From: RBG-13-43-22 sp040755035 | GTDB taxonomy: Bacteria > Desulfobacterota > RBG-13-43-22 | DNA: 26,280 nucleotides | Direction of reading: 5' to 3' | Assembly (NCBI GenBank): GCA_040755035.1 | Contig: JBFMBU010000077.1 | Location: 1-26,280, forward strand | Part shown: positions 8,220 to 13,664 of the stretch, one piece after another | Position numbering within the stretch: position 1 is the stretch's first letter | Layout of the letters: every line of letters starts with the position of its first letter | The notes under the pieces: model-generated | Databases searched by the model: none | What the model saw: the letters and a program-made list of their open reading frames with translations, nothing else | What the model was told of the DNA's origin: nothing | Position numbers and translations under genes: made by a program

Positions 8220-8784
8220 AATACGGTTGCTCTTACCCTTGTGGATGTTGAGTGTGGTCATGGCCTGTGTCACGGTGAATGTCTATTTTCCGGCCAAGGA
8301 AGTGGAGAAAAAAGCCGGGGATATCGTCGATGATATCCGCAAGCTGCAGCCCACCCCGCCCAAGACCCCCCCGGCCCCGCAAAGTTCCAATGAATATTTT
8401 CGAGCTACTATCCGTCTTAACCGTTTGGCCTATGCCCAGCAGGATTCGAGTCCGATCATTAATAATCTTAAACAGCAAATCAGGGATCGCTTCCCCCGTC
8501 TCGAACCCCTTTTCCAAAAAGGGGCCGTTGGGGAAGGGAGAAACGGATTTCTGGAAATGAGGGACGTCGCCGGCTTATCTGCCGCTGAAAGAAACGAAGT
8601 CAAAGCCCTGGTAGACGCCGAAAATCGAGACCGCCGCTCCCTGTATCAGGAGGTGGCCAAATCCATGAGCATCACTCCGGATCAAATCGGCCGGGTACAG
8701 CGCATCTTTGCCGAGAAATGGCAGAATTCGGCCGGTCCCGGCTGGTGGATTCAAAGGGATGACGGACAGTGGGTGAAGAAATAG
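8206..8784 (+). CDS. lipoprotein with YnbE-like head fused to YdbL (DUF1318) domain
   Basis: A 192-residue protein. Its signal peptide ends in a lipobox (VMA-C, Cys21). Directly after it comes VTVNVYFPAKEVEKKAGDIV, comparable to the short beta segment of the YnbE lipoprotein, then a Pro-rich linker (about 50-60), and from about 100 to the end a DUF1318/YdbL domain (QKGAVGEGRNGFLEMRD...WWIQRDDGQWVKK). In E. coli YnbE and YdbL are separate: YnbE is an outer-membrane lipoprotein that multimerises with YdbH, and YdbL modulates that interaction. Here both appear to be in one chain. The ATG lies inside the YdbH-like gene (14-bp overlap) with AAGGAA upstream, so translation is coupled. The DUF1318 assignment is firm; the YnbE equivalence of the head is inference. 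Confidence 0.85.
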   Translation: MKSNKIRLLLPLWMLSVVMACVTVNVYFPAKEVEKKAGDIVDDIRKLQPTPPKTPPAPQSSNEYFRATIRLNRLAYAQQDSSPIINNLKQQIRDRFPRLEPLFQKGAVGEGRNGFLEMRDVAGLSAAERNEVKALVDAENRDRRSLYQEVAKSMSITPDQIGRVQRIFAEKWQNSAGPGWWIQRDDGQWVKK

Positions 8785-8797
8785 GAAAGGGAAAACC

Positions 8798-8833
8798 AAC
8801 CTCCTCGGGAGAAGGGGTTCATAATTCTTTTTT
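8798..8833 (+). terminator. possible rho-independent terminator after the YdbL-like gene
   Basis: A short imperfect hairpin (8798-8819: AACCTC pairing with GGGGTT through one wobble, then a C/A mismatch and two more pairs, loop GGGA) is followed after 8 nt by a run of six T (8828-8833). It lies 14 bp past the stop codon. The gap between stem and T-run makes it weak. Confidence 0.35.
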
Positions 8834-8835
8834 GG

Positions 8836-8912
8836 GTCATTTCGACCGGAGGGAGAAATCTTGCGGTCCAATAATTTAAACCACTAAGAATGATCGCTTC
8901 GCCCGGAATGAC
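8836..8912. repeat. REP-like inverted pair of 27-bp GTCATT-headed units
   Basis: Unit 1 (8836-8862, forward) and unit 2 (8886-8912, reverse) are both 27 bp. Read in the same sense they align without gaps at 19 of 27 positions, sharing GTCATT at the head and TCTT at the tail. They face each other across a 23-bp AT-rich spacer, so the transcript could fold into one long hairpin. This is the architecture of REP/BIME elements. No coding sequence covers the stretch. Confidence 0.6.
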
Positions 8913-8974
8913 TTTCTTTAATAAGTACGACACACCCTCCAGGGCACACGGGGTACCCAGCCTCGGTCCGGTCA

Positions 8975-9007
8975 TTCTCATCCGGGAAAAGGCTTTCCGG
9001 ATGAGAA
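8975..9007 (-). repeat. perfect 11-bp inverted repeat abutting a minus-strand stop codon
   Basis: TTCTCATCCGG (8975-8985) and CCGGATGAGAA (8997-9007) are perfect reverse complements around an 11-nt loop. The right arm touches the stop codon (9008-9010) of the minus-strand gene, so the hairpin could end that transcript, but no T-tract follows on the minus strand. The left arm is preceded by GTC, so it shares the GTCATT head of the two neighbouring REP-like units and may be a third family member. Confidence 0.55.
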
Positions 9008-9340
9008 CTAGGTCGTAATTTCCAGTTCCCTGACCATCTCCCGGGCGAAATCCAGCAGAAAGCGCTCCTGGTCCGGAGTGGCAAATCCGATGCAGTCGCA
9101 GCGGAAACGGTTCCGGCAACGGACCAGAAATTCAAATTTTACGAAATCCTTTCCTGTCTCCACCGCCAGGTAATGAGGACCGCACCCTTTATGTTCCATT
9201 TGCAGAGGGGAGAGCAGATCATCAGGCAGTTCCAGCCAAAATATTTTTTCCATCCCGGAAGGAACGGCCCTTTGCGGCAGGTAGGTCTCAACGGCCTTCA
9301 TCTTCGGCCGGGAAATCTCATCCATCAGCAGTTGGCGCAT
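9008..9340 (-). CDS. hypothetical protein, coupled to the small membrane protein upstream
   Basis: A 110-residue soluble protein (MRQLLMDEIS to VRELEITT). No family is recognised. It has a central segment PHYLAVETGKDFVKFEF followed by LVRCRNRFRCDC with three closely spaced cysteines (C-x5-C-x-C), which could bind metal, and an amphipathic C-terminal helix. The start is placed at 9340 because its ATG shares one base with the TGA of the preceding gene (TGATG), a classic coupling overlap; a longer frame to 9403 would run backwards into that gene. A perfect inverted repeat follows its stop. The arrangement argues that the gene is real and works with, or is at least made together with, the membrane protein. 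Confidence 0.6.
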   Translation of the reverse strand: MRQLLMDEISRPKMKAVETYLPQRAVPSGMEKIFWLELPDDLLSPLQMEHKGCGPHYLAVETGKDFVKFEFLVRCRNRFRCDCIGFATPDQERFLLDFAREMVRELEITT

Positions 9341-9687
9341 CAGGACTTCACGGCCTCGGCCTTTCGGGCCACCCGGAAGGCGTCCCAGACCCCGTAGATC
9401 CAAATCCCCGTTAAAAGCAGCAATAACACGATCAGGACGGTCTTATCCTGCCCAGAAAGGGTTTGAGCTACTTCAGGCAGATTAGGAGAGGCTTTTCCCT
9501 GCTCTTCCATGGGCAGGGAGAGAAAGACCTTGTTCAGGTCGTAGAGGACCTTGAAAAAGAGGGCCAGAAATAAAAGGGAAACGGCGGCGATCAAAAGACC
9601 GGCCTTGCGCACCTGACCGTTGATCACCTGCCCCAATCCCGGGAGGATAAAGGCTGAAAGCAGCGGGGCTAAGATAACCTTTTTCAT
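9340..9687 (-). CDS. small membrane protein of the LPGLGQ/TM2-like type
   Basis: A 115-residue protein with an N-terminal pair of hydrophobic segments (VILAPLLSAFILPGLGQVI and AGLLIAAVSLLFLALFF) and a third one near the C-terminus (VLIVLLLLLTGIWIYGVWDAF). The LSAFILPGLGQVINGQVRKAG motif is characteristic of TM2-like and DUF5683-like small membrane proteins, usually S.FLPG.GQ.Y.G...KG, which often end in a W.YG.WDA. segment as here. The function of such proteins is generally unknown. The start is set at 9687: the segment upstream of this Met in the longer frame (to 9771) is not conserved-looking and contains a near-perfect promoter whose -10 box is 6 bp from this ATG. The mRNA is therefore predicted to be leaderless. 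The downstream gene overlaps by one base. Confidence 0.72.
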   Translation of the reverse strand: MKKVILAPLLSAFILPGLGQVINGQVRKAGLLIAAVSLLFLALFFKVLYDLNKVFLSLPMEEQGKASPNLPEVAQTLSGQDKTVLIVLLLLLTGIWIYGVWDAFRVARKAEAVKS

Positions 9688-9693
9688 AAGGGA

Positions 9694-9722
9694 ATTATAA
9701 CCCGGGTCCCGCTGAAAGACAA
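9694..9722 (-). promoter_or_regulatory. sigma70-type promoter giving a leaderless mRNA
   Basis: On the minus strand TTGTCT (9722-9717), a 17-bp spacer and a perfect TATAAT (9699-9694) are followed by TCCCTT and then the ATG at 9687. With standard spacing, +1 coincides with the A of the ATG. No ribosome binding site is present before the start. Confidence 0.6.
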
Positions 9723-9812
9723 GGATTGAATCGGTCTTATAAAAAGCGAAAGACAAATGGTATTTCCCCAAATAACGGCTGGAAAAGGTTCTAAAAAATC
9801 TTCCCAGGAGCT

Positions 9813-9848
9813 AAAAAGTCCCCTTGAACCGGGAGTGAGAAAAAGGGG
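9813..9848 (-). terminator. rho-independent terminator after the small exported protein gene
   Basis: Read on the minus strand: CCCCTT (9848-9843), a 17-nt loop, AAGGGG (9825-9820), then AC and five T (9817-9813). It begins directly after the TAA at 9851-9849. The stem is short (6 bp) and the loop large, but the T-run position is right. Confidence 0.5.
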
Positions 9849-10211
9849 TTAATCACTGGAATAATATCTTCGGGCGTCCTCCCGCCCTCTCTGATATTCA
9901 TACCGTTCCCAATCCCTTTCCAGCCGCAGTTGTTCGTCAAGGAATCCCCGTTCATAGGCCGATCGGGGGACTGATGCCGGTTGGGGGCTGTAATAGGGAC
10001 CGGAAGAATAAATGATTTGGGTGGGTCGATAGATAGAAGGACAAATGACTTCCGCAGCGACAGCTTGTAGAACCGGTCTGGCAAATATCGCCACCACTCC
10101 GCCCAATATAAAGGCCTCCCGATTGTTCTTAGCCTTGGCCTTACCGGCAGGGCTGAATAGAAAGCCTAAAACCGAGATTGCTATCAGCGTAATAGTAATA
10201 TTTTTTTTCAT
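9849..10211 (-). CDS. small exported protein, function unknown
   Basis: A 120-residue protein with a clear signal peptide (MKKNITITLIAISVLGFLF, likely cleaved after about residue 24-28 in AGKAKAK). The mature part starts with a hydrophobic, Gly-containing segment (AFILGGVVAIFARPVLQAVAA), followed by a Tyr/Pro/Ser-rich linker (YSSGPYYSPQP) and a charged, Arg/Glu/Tyr-rich tail (RLERDWERYEYQRGRED). The start at 10211 is well supported by AGGAGG six bases upstream; the frame extends further to 10289 but without such a site. The layout, a short hydrophobic patch plus a charged low-complexity tail, recalls small envelope-associated proteins of unknown role in deltaproteobacteria. A terminator follows immediately, so it is monocistronic. 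A large imperfect palindrome lies 43 bp upstream. Confidence 0.7.
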   Translation of the reverse strand: MKKNITITLIAISVLGFLFSPAGKAKAKNNREAFILGGVVAIFARPVLQAVAAEVICPSIYRPTQIIYSSGPYYSPQPASVPRSAYERGFLDEQLRLERDWERYEYQRGREDARRYYSSD

Positions 10212-10253
10212 ATATGACCTCCTGGTAAATAACCATATTTTTTTAAACCGGGA

Positions 10254-10290
10254 GATGAACCACTCCATCAAAAATATGGATTGGTTCATC
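10254..10290. promoter_or_regulatory. long imperfect palindrome upstream of the exported-protein gene
   Basis: GATGAACCA (10254-10262) and TGGTTCATC (10282-10290) are perfect reverse complements; inside them TCCAT and ATGGA also pair after one mismatch, leaving a 7-nt AT-rich loop. That is 14 of 15 paired positions. It lies 43-79 bp upstream of the ATG at 10211 and could be a 5' leader hairpin or a dyad operator. No T-run follows on the minus strand. Confidence 0.5.
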
Positions 10291-10361
10291 TTCCTCTGAC
10301 TTTTTGCTCATTTTGAAAATAACTTAACACAACTCATCTTAGTTATTAAACCAGATTTTTG

Positions 10362-10390
10362 TTGACTGTCATGTAATTTTACCGTACTAT
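10362..10390 (+). promoter_or_regulatory. sigma70-type promoter placed almost on the start codon
   Basis: TTGACT (10362-10367), 17-bp spacer, TACTAT (10385-10390). The ATG of the ATPase gene follows 8 bp after the -10 hexamer, so the transcript would start within a few bases of the start codon. No ribosome binding site is visible. Confidence 0.55.
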
Positions 10391-10398
10391 TATACATT

Positions 10399-11559
10399 AT
10401 GATTGCACGATTACTCAATCCACCAAGATCACAGTCTTTTTTCCTGTTTGGTCCCCGGCAGACGGGAAAAAGCACACTGATTGATGCTTTATTTAAAGAA
10501 AATATTTGGAAAATAGATCTCTTGCTGTCAGATCAGTTTATTAAGTATGCTAAATTCCCCGAACAGTTCAGATTAGAAGCTATAGAAAAGATTGAAAAAG
10601 AGGGCATAAGGCGCATTTTTATTGATGAGATCCAAAGACTTCCATTATTACTAAATGAAATCCATCACTTAATACAAAAAACTGAATGCAAGTTCTTATT
10701 AACCGGATCAAGCGCCCGAAAGCTGAAAAGGGGAGGGGCCAATCTGCTGGCGGGCAGAGCAGTACAAAGGAATCTTTTCCCTTATGTCCATGAAGAGATT
10801 GCAGAATCGTTTTCTTTACCCGAGGTACTGCAATTCGGGACACTGCCCGGAGTTTATGACCGAAAAGGAGAAGATAAAATTGATATTCTTCACGCCTATA
10901 CGGAAACCTATTTAAAAGAAGAAATTCTGGCTGAAGGGGTGGTACGAAATTTGGGCGGTTTCTCCCGTTTTTTGGATTTGGCGGCGAGCCAAAGCGGGGA
11001 TTTGTTAAGTTATAATTCTATTGGGAGGGAATGCCATATTCCGGCGAGAACCGTTCAAGCCTATTTCGAGATTCTGGAAGACACCTTGATCGGATTCCGT
11101 TTGCCTGCCTGGAATAAAAGTATTAGAAAACGGATGGTCGCCCATCCCAAATTTTTTATTTTCGACCTTGGAGTCACCAATGCCTTGACCCGCCAACTGA
11201 CCGCCCCGCCGGACCCGGTTCGCTTCGGCCGTCTTTTCGAACAATTTATTATCTTGGAAACCCACAGGCTTCTGAATTACCACTTAAGCGAGGCGGCCCT
11301 CTATTTTTGGAGGACCAATCATGGGGCCGAGGTAGATTTGTTGATCGAAAAGCACGGCAGAATAATCGGTGCCTATGAAATTAAATCAACCACTCAGGTG
11401 TCCGGTTCTCATCTCAGCGGCCTGAGATCATTTCGTCAGGACCACCCGGAGGTTCCCTTACATGTTGTAGCCCTGGTGGAACACCGTTATCGTCTGGATG
11501 AGGTGCAAGTACTGCCCTGGAAGGAATATTTAGTGGAGCTAAAAGGACTTCTTGTCTAA
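10399..11559 (+). CDS. AAA+ ATPase with C-terminal DUF4143 nuclease-like domain
   Basis: A 386-residue protein of the widespread AAA_14/DUF4143 family. Walker A GPRQTGKST is at 18-26, Walker B RRIFIDEIQRL at about 70-80 and sensor-1 FLLTGSSARKLKR at about 98-110. The DUF4143 part includes YNSIGRECHIPARTVQAYFEILEDTLIGFRLPAW and ends in a restriction-endonuclease-like stretch (ALYFWRTNHGAEVDLLIEKHGRIIGAYEIKST) with the D-(V)-(D)L...E-x-K pattern of PD-(D/E)xK folds. Family members are scattered by horizontal transfer and their role is poorly known. Here the gene stands alone with its own promoter and two terminator hairpins behind it, and its first half is more AT-rich than its neighbours; both fit acquisition as a single cassette. 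The mRNA is probably leaderless. Confidence 0.92.
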   Translation: MIARLLNPPRSQSFFLFGPRQTGKSTLIDALFKENIWKIDLLLSDQFIKYAKFPEQFRLEAIEKIEKEGIRRIFIDEIQRLPLLLNEIHHLIQKTECKFLLTGSSARKLKRGGANLLAGRAVQRNLFPYVHEEIAESFSLPEVLQFGTLPGVYDRKGEDKIDILHAYTETYLKEEILAEGVVRNLGGFSRFLDLAASQSGDLLSYNSIGRECHIPARTVQAYFEILEDTLIGFRLPAWNKSIRKRMVAHPKFFIFDLGVTNALTRQLTAPPDPVRFGRLFEQFIILETHRLLNYHLSEAALYFWRTNHGAEVDLLIEKHGRIIGAYEIKSTTQVSGSHLSGLRSFRQDHPEVPLHVVALVEHRYRLDEVQVLPWKEYLVELKGLLV

Positions 11560-11644
11560 TACTCAGGACTTCCCTTGGTTGGAGTGAAAAAATTTTAACC
11601 TCATTTTTTTACATGGGGGAAATTTTCCTTGGGAGACTCGATCG

Positions 11645-11686
11645 ATATCTTATCGGAACCACATAAGATATTTTCTTGTTTTTTCC
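11645..11686 (+). terminator. rho-independent terminator behind the DUF4143 gene
   Basis: ATATCTTAT (11645-11653) and ATAAGATAT (11663-11671) form a perfect 9-bp stem with a 9-nt loop, followed by TTTCTTGTTTTTT (from 11672). It lies 86 bp after the stop codon. The stem is AT-rich, so efficiency may be modest. Confidence 0.6.
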
Positions 11687-11714
11687 GGTTTCAGGAATTA
11701 AGGTTTCGGAAGTG

Positions 11715-11759
11715 AACCGGCATTCTTTCGGAAACTTTGAAAACAGCCGGTTAATTTTT
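11715..11759 (+). terminator. second hairpin terminator between convergent genes
   Basis: AACCGGC (11715-11721) and GCCGGTT (11746-11752) form a perfect 7-bp stem with a 24-nt loop, followed on the plus strand by AATTTTTATTT. The T-run overlaps the TAA of the convergent IclR gene (11758-11760). On the minus strand the same hairpin starts a few bases after that stop but lacks a T-tract. Confidence 0.5.
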
Positions 11760-12528
11760 ATTTAGAATAGTCCAGGAGCAGACGCCCTATCCCGATGGAA
11801 GCCTTTTGAATCTCAATGATTGCCTTTTCCAATTTTTGGTCACGAAAAGTAGGGCTGAACCCGACGACCCATATGGCCGCCGGCGGGAGAAAGGGGGTAT
11901 AAATTGGAGCGGCAACCGCCGTAACACCGGACATATACTCATCGGTATCGACGGAATAGCCTCGGTTCTTTGTCTCCTGGACCTCCCTAAAGAACTTCTT
12001 GAAATCGGTAATGGAATTGGCCGTATATTTTTTCAATCCTTTTTTTTGGACGATGCCCTTAACTTTGGTTTCATCCAGTTGGGCCAGAAAAACCCTCCCC
12101 AGGGCCCCGGCCAGCAAGGGCACCCTTGAACCGGCGGGAGCGGTGATCTTCAATTCCTGAGGCGACTCCACCACCTTCAGTATAACGGCGTGGTCGCCGT
12201 GCATGATTCCCAGGAAAACCGTTTCTTCCAATTCTCCCATCAGGGACTCCATCGAGGCTTGGGCCGTTACGGTCATTCGTTCAATCTTACTCAAGGCCTT
12301 CTTTCCCAGATCTATCAAGGTATATCCCAGGGTGAATTTTTTACGGGTCGGGTTGCGCCCCAGCACCCCCAGTTCCTCCAGGGCCCGGGTAATGCCCAGG
12401 ACCGTGCTCTTCCCGATATTCAATGTTTTTCCCAACTCACTCACCCCCAACCCGCCGGTTGAGTCGGCAATGGCCTTAAGTATAATAAAGGCTTTTTTAA
12501 CCGAAGGGGCTGAATAGTTACTTTCCAT
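11758..12528 (-). CDS. IclR-family transcriptional regulator
   Basis: A 256-residue protein from Met at 12528. An N-terminal winged helix-turn-helix (about 9-65, SVKKAFIILKAIADSTGGLGVSELGKTLNIGKSTV...GVLGRNPTRKKFTLG) is followed by the IclR effector domain (LGIMHGDHAVILKVVESPQELKI, AGSRVPLLAGALGRVFLAQL, NRGYSVDTDEYMSGVTAVAAPIY). The length fits the family (about 250-260). The start at 12528 has AAGGA ten bases upstream; a 281-residue form starting at 12603 is possible but would add an unusual N-terminus. IclR proteins are typically tetrameric repressors or activators of neighbouring catabolic operons. It is divergent from the molybdenum hydroxylase operon, and palindromic sites lie between the two, so it most likely regulates that operon and itself. 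Several aromatic-degradation regulators (PcaU, PobR) belong to this family; the effector here is unknown. Confidence 0.93.
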   Translation of the reverse strand: MESNYSAPSVKKAFIILKAIADSTGGLGVSELGKTLNIGKSTVLGITRALEELGVLGRNPTRKKFTLGYTLIDLGKKALSKIERMTVTAQASMESLMGELEETVFLGIMHGDHAVILKVVESPQELKITAPAGSRVPLLAGALGRVFLAQLDETKVKGIVQKKGLKKYTANSITDFKKFFREVQETKNRGYSVDTDEYMSGVTAVAAPIYTPFLPPAAIWVVGFSPTFRDQKLEKAIIEIQKASIGIGRLLLDYSK

Positions 12529-12585
12529 CAGGCAATCGTCCTTTTTGACAAGCGGTGAATCTCCTTGGTTCGAAAATTGAGTTTT

Positions 12586-12601
12586 GTTCACTATAATGAA
12601 C
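12586..12601. promoter_or_regulatory. candidate IclR operator palindrome
   Basis: GTTCACTATAATGAAC is symmetric at 14 of 16 positions, with GTTCA/TGAAC arms. It lies 58-73 bp upstream of the IclR start, in the divergent control region. Placement and symmetry fit an autoregulatory operator; binding is inferred only. Confidence 0.5.
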
Positions 12602-12671
12602 AATATTTTGAGAATAAAATAAATGAATCAGCAAAATACCACAAAACTTTGTTATATTAAAGAGTTTTTTC

Positions 12672-12700
12672 TTGACAGCTTCTCTCTATTTTAGAATAAT
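12672..12700 (+). promoter_or_regulatory. near-consensus promoter of the molybdenum hydroxylase operon
   Basis: A perfect -35 TTGACA (12672-12677), 17-bp spacer, and -10 AATAAT (12695-12700, five of six). Predicted start is about 12707. The downstream sequence GTTCATCATAGAGTAC (12702-12717) matches the palindrome at 12586-12601 at 11 of 16 positions and would overlap +1, a position suited to repression by the divergent IclR protein. Confidence 0.65.
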
Positions 12701-12706
12701 AGTTCA

Positions 12707-12955
12707 TCATAGAGTACTAAATCCGTTTTAAATGGCCAGCGGATCTCATTACCCTTTCAAGGGCAACGACCCGCCTACTTACGGGCTTCAACGGACCACC
12801 TTTGGGCCGAATCAAAACAAAATCGGAAGGCGGTTCCGGGAACATTTAATAAACTCACCTTTTAAATAACCGTCCAACCTTTAACATTTTTAGGATGTGC
12901 TTTCGGCAGGGAAAAGGATCTTTTCTTTATATCGAATACGAAAAAGCAACGCCAG
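12707..12955 (+). other. long 5' leader of the operon, possibly structured
   Basis: About 249 nt separate the predicted transcription start from the first gene. No convincing coding sequence is seen. Possible helices: TCCGTT (12722-12727) with AACGGA (12790-12795), enclosing the small hairpins CCCT/AGGG (12752-12763) and CCCG/CGGG (12770-12785); then CCGA/TCGG (12807-12826) and GTTC/GAAC (12833-12843). They form a compact multi-branched fold over about 125 nt. I could not match it to TPP, Moco or any other riboswitch I know, and no terminator is visible inside it. Confidence 0.35.
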
Positions 12956-13156
12956 ATGCAGGTCATTATTAATGGGTTCCCGGAAACGATTCCGGCCAAG
13001 ACCTCGATAATGGATGTACTGTTGTCCCGACAGGAATACGATCGTCATATGATGGTGGAATTAAACCATCATTATATTCACCAGAGGGATTATCAAACGA
13101 CCGTTTTATCGGAGGGGGACGAGCTGGAACTAATTCACCCCGCTTTCGGGGGGTAA
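12956..13156 (+). CDS. ThiS/MoaD-like ubiquitin-fold sulfur carrier
   Basis: A 66-residue protein with the beta-grasp pattern of ThiS: MQVIINGFPETIPAKTSIMDVL at the start, VMVEL-type strand (MMVELNHHYIHQRDYQTTVL) and the end GDELELIHPAFGG with the C-terminal Gly-Gly that is adenylated and thiocarboxylated in this family. The length equals E. coli ThiS (66). ThiS donates sulfur for thiazole synthesis and MoaD for molybdopterin; there are no thiamine genes here, and the operon codes for a molybdenum hydroxylase, so a role in making or sulfurating its cofactor is the obvious guess. The start lacks a good ribosome binding site, but no in-frame alternative precedes it. No ThiF/MoeB-type activating enzyme is in the window. 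Confidence 0.82.
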   Translation: MQVIINGFPETIPAKTSIMDVLLSRQEYDRHMMVELNHHYIHQRDYQTTVLSEGDELELIHPAFGG

Positions 13157-13161
13157 CAAAA

Positions 13162-13258
13162 TCGGATACTGGTTTCTGGATACTGGATGGCGGAAGAAAC
13201 TTTTTGATTTCTTAAAACCTTAAATCCAGCATCGAGAATCCAGGATCAAGAATCCAGA
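13162..13258. repeat. facing clusters of 7-bp repeats forming an inverted repeat
   Basis: Left cluster: three to four CTGGATN heptamers (about 13162-13189). Right cluster: five consecutive ATCNAGN heptamers (13224-13258), the reverse complement. GTTTCTGGAT (13172-13181) pairs perfectly with ATCCAGAAAC (13252-13261), whose last base is two bases before the next start codon. The strict 7-bp period shows slippage-type or repeat-family origin rather than protein coding. Confidence 0.6.
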
Positions 13259-13262
13259 AACT

Positions 13263-13622
13263 ATGTCTTTACTGATCGATGCAAATGATATCGTTCGCGC
13301 CACCCTGGATACGGACAGTGGCAATGTGGGTTATATCGGGATTTCACCGGATGGCACCCGCTACCATGTCGTGGTTCCTGTGGACCTTCAGATTGCCCGG
13401 GGGATCAAAGCCGGCAACCGTCCTTCGGACAGCACCCCTTTCGGAGGGTATAAAGGTTGGCATTATTTCTGTTGCCCCGGCTATAGCCTCGCGGACAAAT
13501 ACAACGGAGCCGTAATCCCTTCTGCTCGCCAAGAACAAGCCCGGGTTAATGGGCAAGTTTTAATAAAGTGGGCTAAGGAGGAAATAGGTCTGGAAATAAC
13601 GATAACAAAGGTTGTCTCATAA
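13263..13622 (+). CDS. unrecognised 119-residue protein of the molybdenum hydroxylase operon
   Basis: I recognise no family. The protein is soluble, with alternating strand-like segments at the start (VGYIGISPDGTRYHVVVPVDLQIA), a Gly/aromatic-rich centre (STPFGGYKGWHYFCCPG) containing adjacent cysteines near residues 70-71, and an amphipathic end (VLIKWAKEEIGLEITITKV). Codon usage looks like the neighbours and it lies between the sulfur carrier and the FAD subunit gene, all on one strand, so it is probably a genuine operon member and not a chance frame. The Cys-Cys pair might bind a metal or accept sulfur, which is speculation. The start codon has no clear ribosome binding site and lies at the foot of an inverted repeat that could regulate translation. 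Confidence 0.6.
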   Translation: MSLLIDANDIVRATLDTDSGNVGYIGISPDGTRYHVVVPVDLQIARGIKAGNRPSDSTPFGGYKGWHYFCCPGYSLADKYNGAVIPSARQEQARVNGQVLIKWAKEEIGLEITITKVVS

Positions 13623-13664
13623 CCGGAACACCCTTTCAGATGTTTTTTTCTTTAGGAGGGAAAA

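Noticed and set aside
8751..9135. Overlapping minus-strand open frames across the intergenic region after the YdbL-like gene.
   Set aside because: They run through the REP-like palindromes and show no protein-like conservation or start signals.
12529..12603. N-terminal extension of the IclR protein to 12603.
   Set aside because: It would overlap the candidate operator and has no ribosome binding site; Met at 12528 gives the normal family length.
12707..12955. TPP or HMP-PP riboswitch in front of the ThiS-like gene.
   Set aside because: The conserved TPP elements are not found and no terminator-embedded aptamer is visible; only a general structured leader is claimed.
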